NCBI GenBank assembly: GCA_964017145.1
Contig: OZ024840.1
Span: 4,526,001 to 4,590,000, forward strand
Direction of reading: 5' to 3'
DNA: 64,000 bases
Source: Agrocybe praecox
Taxonomy: Eukaryota > Basidiomycota > Agaricomycetes > Agaricales > Agrocybaceae
Shown here: in pieces, positions 37,944 through 49,142 of the stretch
How positions within the stretch are numbered: position 1 is the first letter of the stretch
Layout of the letters: each line of letters begins with the position of its first letter
The notes under the pieces: generated by a model
Seen by the model: the letters and a program-made list of their open reading frames with translations, nothing else
Told to the model about the DNA's origin: nothing
Database searches by the model: none
Made by a program: the position numbers and the translations under genes

Positions 37944-38504
37944 CATCCTACTTATCGCCGTTCTATGTTTGAAGCTATCGATGTACTTGCCCGCTATTTA
38001 TGATTATCCGTCTAATTTCATCCTCTGACTGGAAGTGCAAGTTAGCTCTTCTCACGGTATAGGTGAGTCCATAGTCCAAAATGAGTCATTTGAAGAAACC
38101 GTGTGCCTATTTGGGTAGTAAATATAGACTACTCGCACTATGACCCGCAGGGTCATTGAGAAGCACGGAGGCTGCTCTCTATGATCCCTGTCATTGCGTA
38201 TGCTTTTCCTGATGTGGGTGTATTTATGATTTTAGGCTTCTAGACCTGCGAATATGTGCGTCGACAGAGACTCGGAACAATTACATGCAAATGCTTCGGA
38301 CGTGTTATCATCATCATGGCGATCCTTTGACTGATCTTCTTGTCATATGAATGGTTTCTCGGAACGTAGGCAGAAATTTACAGCTCAGCAGTTAGTGATT
38401 AGCGGGTATAAGATCTGTGCTTGATGAACCAATTTTGAAATCCCTTTATCCCCCACTTCTCTAATTCGCCTACCAACGGAACCCTTCGTCTTATAGAATT
38501 ATAG
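37944..38504. other. Intergenic
   Basis: No supported feature. Probable promoter region of the small host gene interrupted by the transposon. Confidence 0.45.
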
Positions 38505-38683
38505 ATGATTGAAGAATATACCGATCAAGATATAAATACGAGCATAAATTTCCTCGATATTATACGTACTGGGATCTCGCCAGAAGCTATCGGGCCCAGG
38601 GATGCGAATACTTCAACTTATCATGCCTCTTTGTTGGAACTTGATCGATTACAGATTGCTCTCCAGGACGCTACGACAATCGC
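38505..38683 (+). pseudogene. 5' part of host gene split by the transposon
   Basis: The ATG at 38505 opens a frame (MIEEYTDQDINTS...) that reads to DATTIA exactly at the target-site duplication and then enters the transposon, where it stops after one more residue. The same frame resumes at 54280-54286 with TTIARESPQLG if the element and one 7-bp copy are ignored. The family is not recognised. The gene is interrupted in this haplotype, so it is non-functional unless the element excises. Confidence 0.75.
38677..38683. repeat. Left target-site duplication CAATCGC
   Basis: CAATCGC directly abuts the left end CAGGTAGG of the element. The same heptamer follows the right end at 54280-54286, and the host reading frame continues across a single copy. 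Confidence 0.85.
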
Positions 38684-39754
38684 CAGGTAGGGCAGCTACA
38701 CTGTACTGTATGGTACTGTTGAATGGGTACATACAGTGTACTGTATGATACTAGCTGAGTGGGCCCATTGGGCTCCTCCAGCAATGTATTACCATATTGA
38801 GCAGGTGCCTACGGGAGGCGGGGGTAGGTAGCGGGGGGATATCGTGCTGGGGTAGGGTGCCCGGGTGGGGTATCGGGTAGGGTAATAGGTTGGCGGGTCT
38901 GCAATATGCGCTTGGGTGGGGTATCAGGTAGGGTACTGGGTTGGGGGTCCACAGGATGCGCTCGGGGATACTGGGCGGGGATCAGCAGGATGCGCTCGGG
39001 GGTACTGGTTTGGGATCCGGAGGATGCGCTCGGTTGGGTATGGGTGAGCAGTGGATATTCATGTATGCAGTTCGGGTGGGCTATTTGGTAGGGTATTCGG
39101 ATGGGGTCTGCAGGGTACGATCGGGTGCCATATTGGAATAGCGGGTCTACAGGATCCGCTAGGGTTTGGGATCGCAGATCCCGCTCATGCGGCAGTTGAG
39201 ATTGATGGGGCTGCAGAATACGCCTGGGTTGGGTATTGGATTGGTAGGTCTGCTGGGTAGTGAATTGGCGAGTCTGCAGCTCCAGTGGGGTATTGGATTG
39301 GGATCTGCAGGATGCACCCAGGTGCCAAATTATTGGATTGGCAAATCGGCAGGATGTTCCCTGGCGGGTATTGGATGGGCATTGGTGTAGCGGGTGTGCG
39401 AGGGATTGGGAGGTCTAGAATGGGTCTCGGTGTGATAATGCAGTTGTCTATATAGTACCTGTCAGTAGACGGAAAGGATCGAGTGAAAGCACCCACATTA
39501 CAATCCAATAATCGGATATGAACTCCCGCTCGGATGCCAGCTGGCCATTAAGGACCTGCTCAAATCACTTGCATTAAAGTCCGATGATTGAATGAACACC
39601 CGCTTGGATGCCAATAGAGATCTGCTAAATTCACACATTGAATTCCTAATTAGATGAATGCCCGCTCGGATGCCAGCTAGCTATTAAGGATCCGCTTAAA
39701 TCATCCACATTGAATTTCAGTGATTGCATACCGATTCCCACTGTGATTCCCGCT
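38684..39754 (+). repeat. Left terminal inverted repeat, 1,071 bp
   Basis: Matches 53209-54279 in inverse orientation without a length change. Only the outermost 8 bp (CAGGTAGG versus CACATAGC) and a few bases at the inner end differ by eye. The outer part (38830-39420) is G-rich with repeats of units around GGATGCGCTCGGG and GGGTA(C/T)TGGGTTGGG. The inner part (39480-39754) is built of about four diverged 70-80-bp units around CGGATGCCAGCTGGC-ATTAAGGA. Confidence 0.92.
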
Positions 39755-39962
39755 GGCTATTAAGGATCGCTAATAAAATGATACCAACTCTTGTAACTTC
39801 ACTCTTTTTACCTATACACACAACAGGGAACAATGACACCAGGAATATATATATATTAAAATAAAACAAATTATGCGACGATTGTATATGACATGACGAA
39901 ATAAAAAAAGTGACGACCGTATATTACTTGACAAAAAAACAAAAAAAGCAACCTCCCGAAAT

Positions 39963-42130
39963 CTAGATAAAAAAATCGTCAGACTGTGGTTCCTCTCTGT
40001 CAAGATTATCAAACATTTCAACATCGACAATAGCTGCAAAGTAATCCGCGTCCCGCACACGTAGGTTGTCGGGTGGCATTGGGATAGTGACTCGGCGAAT
40101 GGGAGTTTCAGTGGATGAGGAGGAGGCGATATCGCTGGAATTGTCTGATAGGGTCTCATCCCCGTCTGCCGGGATCTCATCACTGACAATTTTGCGGATT
40201 GAGGATGGTGGGCTTGTTGCGGGAACAGGAGCAGGTGATGAGGAGGTTGCATGACTATCAGCAGTCCACCAAGCCTCAGGATTGCGAATGGTTGGCGGGG
40301 AGATGGGAGCGGATGATGGTGATAGAACTCGTGTATGTAGTACCATGTGCCTTGCCAACCATTTACTGTCTGGATCTGCATGTGTTAAGGGAGCGGCACT
40401 AGGAGAGCCTTGAATGTCAGCCAGCCCTCTGGACTCCTGTTCAGGGGCAGAGGACTTGCGATGTCGAGATGCCCATTTGTCACCAGGATCCGCTGCGGCA
40501 TTAAAAGCAGGTTGAGACGTGGGAGCGGATACTTGTCCTATAGCCAGCGTGAGGACTTTGCTCCCTCCAGCTGCGGGGGCTGTTTGCTTTCGCCTCTTCA
40601 AAGAAATCCACTTCTCATCGAGGTCGGCACTTGTGCCCAGTGGAGCGTTGGAATCTGCTGCAGCTGGATATGTGGTTTGAGCCACAGGGGATGGTTCTCG
40701 AGTGGGCGCTGACGATGTCAACTTGCGCTTTCTACCAAACCATGTGCTATCAAGGGCGGTATTGGCAGGCTGCGAGCTTGCGCCGTCCAATGGTCCTTGT
40801 GTTGTGGTTCCCAATGATCCTAATTGCTTTCCTTGACGTTTTTCAAGCCATTTGCTATCTGGGTCATTGACTGAAGATGGGGCAGCGCGAGTTGCGATTG
40901 GCGGGACCTTAATTTCTCGACGTCTTTCAAGCCATTTGCTGTCTGGGTCGGAGACTGAAGATGGGGCAGCGGGAGTTGTGGTTAGCGGGATCTTAATTTC
41001 TTCCAGCTGCCCGGGCCCCGCTCGGCCAGGTAATCCAGACGATCCTCCTCTCTTTCCTCTGCATTTCTCAAGCCACTTGTTGTCCAGGTCGGAGACTGTG
41101 GACCGGGGAGCGAGAGGTGAAGCTAGCGCCTCTACTAGCGGGTCTGTTTCTGCTCGGATAGATGACTCCCGGCTGGCAACGGCATCCTCGCAAAATTTTC
41201 GCCATTCTGCATCAGGAACCACAGGATCTGTCATTAGGTTATCTTGCAGAGTATGAAGTGCACGCATGCGCTGCTGAGCCAGTGACCCATGGGCGGTCAA
41301 TGTTGTCATAGAGTCTGACGCAAAGGTTGATACCCGCCGTAATTCCTCAATGCAATCCCGCGCCAGTGATTGATTTGCATCGCACGATGCACAAGACGGA
41401 TCAATTGGTCTTGGCACAGCGCGCAAGATGTTGGGTCGGGGGGAAAGCAAGCCGGGAAGAAATTTCGTCAGAACGGGAGCGGAAGATGGAGAGGAAGCGG
41501 CAGAAGGGGGGGCGGGACCTGAAGCACTTGCGGCAGAGGATGAAGTGGGAGTTGGAGTTGGAATGCTGTGGGACATGAATGTGAACTCGTGAGTGTCCAT
41601 ACAAATATCCCGGTTTTCCCTGTTCATAGCGGCGATGTACGGGTTGGCAGGACATGTGTCGCTTTCCCACCATGCGTTATGATATTTGTCCGCAAGTGAA
41701 GCGGGATGACTCAGCGGCAAATCCTTGGTCACGTACTCGGCCATGTCGTCGTCAATATCCAACGAGAGCTGGGAAGGTTTTGCGAGCCCTATTGTTGAAT
41801 ACAACGCAAGTAGAATCGTGGGAAGGTGCAGCTTGTAACCGAGTGCTGCTGCGATTCCAACACTAGAAAGAGAATATTCCTATAAATACATCAGCCACAT
41901 GGGCCAAAAAAAAAGATTTGATATTGGCCACTCACAATTTCCTTTTGCAGAAGCCGTTGTTTCCAACCAGAAATTTTCCGGTCTTTCTCAGGCAGAATAT
42001 AGCGGAGGGCCATCGTAAAGCGGGAGGCGTCATAATAGAGGCGATGTTGTATAACAGTGGACAAGGGATTTCCATTGCGACCTTTGCCAAATGCCAAGTC
42101 GTAGTCAGAGGGTATGGGTTTTCCGGGCAT
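39963..42130 (-). CDS. KDZ accessory protein with D-x-K-W repeats
   Basis: Two exons (41936-42130 and 39963-41879), about 703 residues; function unknown. The N-terminus, MPGKPIPSDYDLAFGKGRNG, leads into a folded-looking region of about 180 residues (LYYDASRFTMALRYIL, ADKYHNAWWESD). A Pro/Ser/Ala-rich linker follows, then CASCDANQSLARDC. After that come seven diverged units centred on D-x-D-x-K-W-L-x-x-R/K-R: DLDNKWLEKCRGK, DPDSKWLERRRE, DPDSKWLEKRQGK, LDSTWFGRKRK, DLDEKWISLKRRK, DPGDKWASRHRK, DPDSKWLARH. They are spaced 30-50 residues apart in low-complexity sequence. The tail is acidic. The gene lies directly downstream of the transposase on the same strand. A multivalent DNA- or protein-binding role is inference only. 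Confidence 0.75.
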
Positions 42131-42246
42131 AGTGACAATGTGGGGGGGAAGAAAAAGTTGATGTGCGATCAATAAGTTCAGCTATTTTTGTTAGAAGGCC
42201 AAACAAGAATATATTATTACATAAGAACATATTTATATCAACATTG

Positions 42247-45200
42247 TCACATGGGGACTCTAATATAATTATCATTTTGATTCAAAAATAATGTGTCCGC
42301 GCGAACTGCAAGATCCCGCCACTGAGCGCACTGGCGAGAAGCAAATGCAGCGGGTCCCGCTGAAATATGCGGTAACATTTGTACCTCCCTCCATTGATTC
42401 CTTTTATGTAGAAAGAATGCAACTGTCCATTGCATTTCATTGTCCACGAGCAATTCTTCCTCCCTCCATCTCTGATATATTGCGCGACCTCTCAACCAGT
42501 GAACGCGTTTGACTGAAAAATAAGAGCATTATAATGAGACGATAGTTAATGACTTACATTCAAGCATTACAGTTGGGTCAGCGGGTGGGACAAAATTGGG
42601 ATTATCGAGATCCGGAGCAATTCGTGTACGAACAGTATGCCAGATCCACGAGAGCTGGATCCTGGAAGACCCTGGTTTATTATAATCAAGTATAGCGGTA
42701 CTAGACTTCGTGTGTTCCCGCAGCAGAAGCTGGTACCTAGCCATGAGGTTAGGTCCCGCACCCAAGCGGATCATCCGACTCCGCACACGGTTGTACACAC
42801 GCCCATGGAATACAATCTGCTTGTTCATAGCTTCAATCGCAGCGCGGGAGCGGGTCTTGATATCTTTGCTGGTTGCGGGTCTTATGAGATCGGAGAAGTG
42901 GAATGACTTGTCTGCAATAAGGTCCCGTATATGTGTCAGATGCTTTTCCGCTTGTGCCACGCGGAACTCCAATTCATCTTGAATGTACAAACCTCCAGTA
43001 TTTCCGTTGGAAGGTAAACAGAGTCGCACTTTCTCCAGCGGCGGCGGGCCTTCTGCATTATACACGTCGGGTGCGGGGTACTGGGTGTCTGGATTAGGGC
43101 CCGAGTTTTGCACGGCAGTGGTTGAAACATCTCCAGGATATATTAAAGCCTCCCAATCAATGTCATCCCCTTCAAAAGCAATATCAGCATTGCTATCAGG
43201 CGTAACTGCAACTCCCGCTTCATTCACAAGGCGTGAGAGCTGATCCAGCAAAGGTCGCAAAGAGTCCCGCTTTTCGTCTATTTTCTTTGCTTCCGCAGGG
43301 TCATGGTGACGACCTAGCCTGCCAAGGCGATCAATGACCTCCAGTCTGAATATGGGATATTCAATTTTAAACGCCGGCAAAGCGGAGAGTTGACATACTG
43401 AATTTCCTCCACAAAAAATGCAAATTCCAACCATGCTTTGACCGGGGTACACCCGTCGTCTGGTTCCAAACCAGCGGAGGATTGAGAGTTCCCGCCACGA
43501 CCCGATCTATTGCGCGTCGCTATCTTGGGAATGTAAATATCCATAGCGGCAATGCTATCCATTCGTTCCTGTTCTGCGCGCTCAATTGCACTGGTCCAGG
43601 CAGCAACCAATTCATTTCCAAATGTACTGCAGAGATTTAAGAAATATTCTTTGTAATGAGCATGTTTCAACTGAGCATTTTGTTTGCGGGAACACAAGTA
43701 GCGGGCCATGCTGAGCGCCTTTTTGTGATTAGAGTCGCACGCATGATCGTCGAGGACTTCCGCTCGATGGGCTAGTGTTGCGGTCCGCACGGATGGTGAT
43801 ATCATATTATGAATGAACCAAAGGGATTCTAAAATTTCCCCACTTGTGATCGCTGCGCCAGGGATGAATGAAGGCGCAAATCGGAAGAAACACTCGTCCT
43901 TGTGGCCGTGCACATGAAACATTCCAATGGCCTTGTCGACAACTAAGCCCGGCGGGAGCTTGCTACCTATTCGTTCCTTTAAATGAACCCAGTACTGACA
44001 TGCAATGTCATAGAGGATGATTAACCCTTGGTCAGGGTGTAAGCCAATACCCTCAATAGACTTCAGCAGCGCAAAGTCTATGTTTTTCTGTTGTTCACCC
44101 TTGAAAAGATCCACAGACCCGCCTGGTGCAAAGCATCCATGGCGGGAGCATGCGACTCCCACTCGCCCAGTCACATCACAGTCTTTGGAAGGTTGTTGCG
44201 CCATCTTGATGACGTGAAAAAGATTTTCGCAAGGGGCTTTCTGCAGGAAAATCAGTAAAATTTTGATATGCCATCAATGACCTACCGTTGGGCGTTCTGC
44301 GGCAGTTTTGAGAAAATTTGTGTAATCTGCACCGTTGGGACTGATTCCCCCGCCATCAATGAGCCATACATCATCTCCCGCTTTCTTTGCTCGAACATGA
44401 TCTGCTTTGAAGTTGCCGTCAGCGGCTAATTGGATGCGATATAGGAAGCGGTCTGTGCGATCACGCCAGTCTGCAGGAATGTTTTTTCCTTCTTGCGGGC
44501 ATGCAACACAAAAATTGGCAAATTCTGAATTGCGGGCCTTCAATGGGTCCTTGCCATTATGGCCATATCCCGCCCATTTCAATTTCTTCATCCACCTCCA
44601 CAAGCGGGTCATTCGACGGAATTCGTGAACTACGTTGACAACGCCAGCGGGATCTAAGGAACAGGTAATTCGGCGCAAATAGTGATAAAATTGATGAGCG
44701 GAGGCTTTGAGTTCCAGGTTACAAAGCCGGTATTGGTCCAAGATATCAGCAGTGAACAAGGTACGAATTCTCTTGAAACTGGATGGCAACAAGTTGGCCG
44801 CGACCAGTTCTATCGGGAGAAGGTCAATTCCCTCACACGTGCAGGACACCAGGCCAATATGGTGAATGCCTGTTGTGTGTAAAATTCGAACATAATCACT
44901 TTCCGGCAGCGCTGAAGGCGAGTCGACAGGAAACTGCATGCGTGAAAATGGTACTCGGTCCCCGATCATGCCAGGCTCTGCGCTACCTCTGCTCTCTGGT
45001 CGGGTCTCTGGTCTGTTGGGCGTCCTGTACTGCTGCGGGTGGTTCAAGTAAGGAGGCATGTGAGGAAGTTCGCCTGCCTCATAGGCGGCAGTTTTGTCTC
45101 CTGCCGCCTCTACGTCGCAGGAGCCACCATACAGTTCCTCGATATATCTGTCAATCCTAGCATCCTCCTCTAGTTCTTCAGCGGCAGTCACCTGCGGCAT

Positions 45201-46118
45201 ATCTTCATTGGCGACATCTGTGAAATCAAATGCCCATGGTGCGGGACCGGCAGGCTGGCGGGAGTCAGCGAATGAGTTATTATCGGCGGATCTGCTATTC
45301 TGCTGTTCCAGGAATCGAGTTTCCATGTCATCTATCCGCATTTCTGCCTGTTCAAGATCTTGAATCTTGTTCTCCAGATGAGAGCAAACCTTGTTTCCCA
45401 TATGCGGTATCAAAACATAGCAGCCAACTTCCCACAAGTGACTTTCGTCATAATGGGATCCGATCCATTTTTCCACACGGTGCAGAGGGTTCTCCTTATG
45501 CGCATGCCGCATGCATTTGCGGCAGAGAGCGGGACCCGCTAAACAGTCCCGACATCGCCAAATAGCAGTACCCGCAGACTGACAATGTTTACAGTCTAAG
45601 TCGATGGGACATGCTTCCCGGCTAAGGTGCGCGAGCAATATTGGATTAATCTTTTCGACAAATTGTCGGATGTATTCGCTCTGAGTTCTCTGAAAGAAAG
45701 ATTAAGCTGGCGTTATAAATACACTAGCCAAGTATCATACGCGTTTGGCTTTTGTCCTGCACGGCTGGACTTGGGGTGATGGCTTGCCGGGGAAGTCCGC
45801 GACGGGCGCTTCATTTTGTTCTGGGTGTCGTAAAAAGTAATCTTCATCGTAGATGAGTGTGTCGGCCGCCTGATCGCTTGAGGTTGTCTGTGTGCGATGT
45901 TCCAATTGATCAACACCTTCAAGTACCACCTTGCGACGTTTAAATGAGATGCCGCCGGAGTCCCCATGAACAACATCTGTGTTATATGTTACAACATCGT
46001 CCAACCGATCAACAGCGAGGGATGTTTTTTTGCTGCGTCCCATGAGTGAAAGAGAGTAAGAAACGATATCATTTGTCTGTTGTTCAGTAAATAAGGTTTT
46101 TGCGCGTGGTAGACTCAT
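42247..46118 (-). CDS. KDZ transposase with CxC2-like cysteine cluster
   Basis: A multi-exon gene of roughly 1,000-1,080 residues. Exon 1 (46118-45741) begins MSLPRAKTLF; a second Met (MGRSKK, 46043) is also possible. Exon 2 holds the zinc-binding cluster CKHCQSAG...CRDC...CRKCMRHAH...HRVEKW, a linker, and the block DGGGISPNGADYTNFL. Exon 3 has the KDZ blocks C-S-R-H-G (VGVACSRHGCFAPG), LIILYDIACQYW, FHVHGHKDECFFRF and GEILESLWFIHN. These supply the aspartates and glutamate of an RNase H-like DDE core. Further exons hold helical regions and end near 42247 after VHWLRGRAIYQRWREEELLV. One splice (around 44240-44285) is ambiguous by a few bases. No in-frame lesion was seen, so the enzyme is probably intact. 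Confidence 0.88.
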
Positions 46119-46172
46119 GTTATACACATGTTATACACATGCTATACACATGCTATGCACATGGTATACCCA
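46114..46172. repeat. Five 11-bp tandem units in the divergent promoter
   Basis: CATGTTATACA, repeated with small changes (CATGCTATACA, CATGCTATGCA, CATGGTATACC), lies between the transposase and the forward accessory gene. The first CAT is the complement of the transposase ATG. It could bind the transposase or a regulator; that is inferred from position only. Confidence 0.8.
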
Positions 46173-46382
46173 GTGGCTTCGCCATTGACATACAATCGTA
46201 TAGCTGCTATATATAAAATACCAATATAGTAGCATTACATTGATCAAATTACAAAACATGTTTCTGTATATATGCGGCACGATTTACACATGTCAGACGC
46301 ATTAAATACAATATGATTATATCAGGTGTGCTAAATATTGTGCATAAACTATTTACCCCCACTGAAACTTGTGTTTGTTCTC

Positions 46383-48953
46383 ATGGCCAGGCATACAGAC
46401 CGCCGTTCAAAAAACTACAATTCAAAAGAACGGGCCTTGTTGAGGCAGTTTAAATCCGGTTACCTGAAGTGTCAGAGTCCACCAGAGCGAAAGGAATACG
46501 TTTCCAATATCATCTGGACATCTTTGTGCGAGTATTGGCGGCAGAAGACGGGCGACCCAGTGATAGAGAATGCGGCTGCCAAAGCAATGGTTTGCGCTGT
46601 CACTCTTAAAGTTGCCATTGACGTCCATCCTTTTTTTCCAGAAACTTGCTTTCTTCATTCGCAACAATTGGCGCCTACCAAAATCTATATACGGTCCAGG
46701 TCTTCGAATTGTTGTCAAGAAATCGAGCATTGTCTGGGAAATCCACAGGCTCAGAGTGGAAGAAGAGATTGCGCGTTTAATTGAAGAGTCCATTGCCTCA
46801 GGCGGGTCTTCTAGATGGCTTCCCAAGTATGCCACAGCGGTGCGAACTGTTTGGAAGTCCCTTTCCACCGAGGAGCGGGGCCATATCGAGCGGGAGGTTC
46901 AACGGCGGGAGCAGGAGGGTTTATCAACAGAGGCAAAAACGAAGTCAGTTTGGCAAATTCCTGTCATAGCGGGAACTAATCCCATGGCACAGAAATCGAA
47001 ATCGCCATATGAAGGCGCGACTTGAAGAGGGAAGTTCCCGCAACTTTCTTGAGATGGACATCCTCTCTATAACTTTTGTTATATTCCGCAACCCTCTCGG
47101 AGAATTGGAAGTTGATATGTAAGTGTTCAATGGACGCTCTTCGAATGTGCTGAAAACTAAATATTTTCCCTCTAAGACATGATCGTATTGGGGATTTACT
47201 TCATCTGGGGCCATCATTTTCACTAAGTGCCCAATACCCGCAACAGGTCAAAGATTTCAAGCAAGTATTAGCGTCATATGTCAAGAAGCTCCGGGACCAA
47301 GTGAGTAATTTGGCACCAAGGGACGCAACAGTAGTACCCCAAGGGATGGAAAGCAACCTGTTGATGACGAGCGGGACAATCTTACCACCAGTTCTCCCTA
47401 GCGGGACCAAAGCAGTACCCGCCGATATGTTTGAAATTAGCGACAATCAATACCCAAAATTGTTGCCAAAATTTAAGGACCAAAATATGACCAAGGATCA
47501 ACTGGAAATGCTTATGCGGCTTTATTTGGGGCAACATTATTGTATTCCTTTCCCCCTAACTGTTTTTCTTTTTTCTGACTGTTTGGTAGACATAGCGACA
47601 GGGATGAATAAACGGTATCATGTCCCGTGGTCGGTCATGTATGAAAACGATCGGGAGTTTGTCGATCGGGAGTATGTCCCGCATGGGTTTCGGTTCAACC
47701 ACCCGCGTCTCCTTCAAAAAGAGGAAATTCTGACATTTTTAAATCATGTCTACAACCGTCAACAAACTTATGATTCACTAGAAAATGTGTTCAGATTCAG
47801 AAGGGTTTTGGATGGAAGAGCAAAGGAGAGCCGAGTCATTAATGCTAGTTATCCTACAGAACATGGGACATCAAACCCCGCCACCCAGGCAACCCCCCAA
47901 GCTGCTGCAAGCAAAAAGAAAAAACCTCCACCATATCAAACAGTGATCGACTTGAGGGCGACTGCAGCTGCAGCTCCAGTCCTTCCAAATCAGCAAACAC
48001 CCGCATCGATCAGCATAACATCCGCACCAAATGAACCAATACCCACAACAATCAGCATAACATCTGCAACAAATGAACCAATACCCGCATCAATCAGCAT
48101 AACATCCGCACCAAATGAACCAATACCCGCATCAATCAGCATAACATCCGCACCAAATGAACCAATACCCGCATCAATCAGCATAACATCCGCACCAAAT
48201 GAACCAATACCCGCATCAATCAGCATAACATCCGCACCAAATGAACCAATACCCACATCAATCAGCATAACATCCGCACCAAATGAACAAATACCCGCAT
48301 CGAGCAGCACAACATCCGCACCAAATGACCAAACACCCGCACCAGTTATCATAACACCCACACCAAATGACCAAACACCCGCACCAATTACCATAACACC
48401 TGCACCAAATAAGCAAACTCCCACATCCATTAGCACAACCCCCGCTTCAAATGAAGGAATGCCCGCAGCTGTTGGCTTAACCCTCTGTCCACTTGATACA
48501 CCGACAGTATTGAATTCGATATGCGGAGGTCAAGAGCCCGCAGGACCTGCTCAGAGGAAAAGACCACAGCCCCGCAAACGGGGAGCGGCAAAGACAGCAA
48601 CAAGCTTATACCATCAGACAATATATGGGGATGATGCGTCTGATCCACTGCCAAATTTGGGCAACATGGAAAGGCAAGGGATTGGCATTTCAGCCGCTGC
48701 AACAGCGTCTGTCAATCCACCCGGTGAAGCGGGCCTCGAAAACTTGGATTCACCATCTCATGGACACCCGCTCACCTTGCCAACTTCCACCGTTCGTCGT
48801 ACACGCTCAATGACTTCTGCCGCAACTCAAGAGCAAAGCAGCACAATGACAACACGTGCAAGATCTGCCTCATCTAAAAGACCCGCTGACAAACATGCAA
48901 TCCAAGGAGCCACACAACGTGTGACAGGCAGGGGCAGGGGCAAGAAAAGGTAG
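46383..48953 (+). CDS. KDZ accessory protein with a 14-residue minisatellite
   Basis: Starts MARHTDRRSKNYNSKERALL at 46383, divergent from the transposase with about 265 bp between. Introns are apparent near 46612-46650 (acceptor in the TTTTTTTCCAG tract), 46972-47030, 47118-47177 and 47541-47589, all short GT-AG. The first 380 or so residues look folded: WRLPKSIYGPGLRIV, LEMDILSITFVIFR, VPWSVMYENDREFVDREYVP. The next 155 residues are eleven 14-residue repeats of the type ISITSAPNEPIPAS. The tail is basic (KRPQPRKRGAAK; ending GRGRGKKR), suggesting nuclear or nucleic-acid association. The family is not recognised. Its divergent pairing with the transposase suggests co-expression. Confidence 0.72.
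47999..48460 (+). repeat. Coding minisatellite, 11 units of 42 bp
   Basis: Eleven tandem 42-bp units in frame. Four consecutive central copies are identical at the protein level and the outer ones diverge progressively. Most units contain CCCGCA, so the element-wide CCCGC motif is regularly phased here. Confidence 0.92.
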
Positions 48954-49142
48954 AAAAAAAGAAGTTTTAGTGGAACCTTAAATCTTGTAGCTTTAACACT
49001 CATTGCTTTCCAAATTGTTCCCAAAATATTTGTATTATATATTTTTTAAAGTAAAATTTTAAAAGTCCGAGCGGCAGCTGGACAGCAGGAGACAACAAGA
49101 TTCAAGATATATGTACAAAAAAAAAAAGACCCGCCAACGCAT

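Noticed and set aside
38906..39390. Several 60-75-codon Gly/Trp-rich ORFs in the arms
   Set aside because: By-products of G-rich repeats, mirrored in the other arm.
39185..39508. 107-codon ORF in the left arm, repeated at 53455-53778
   Set aside because: It is inside the inverted repeat, reads through tandem repeat units, and shows no protein-like composition. It is open in both arms only because the arms are identical.
40410..41578. Forward-strand ORFs opposite the D-x-K-W gene
   Set aside because: Antisense shadows of an open 613-codon frame with clear repeat-level protein conservation on the reverse strand.
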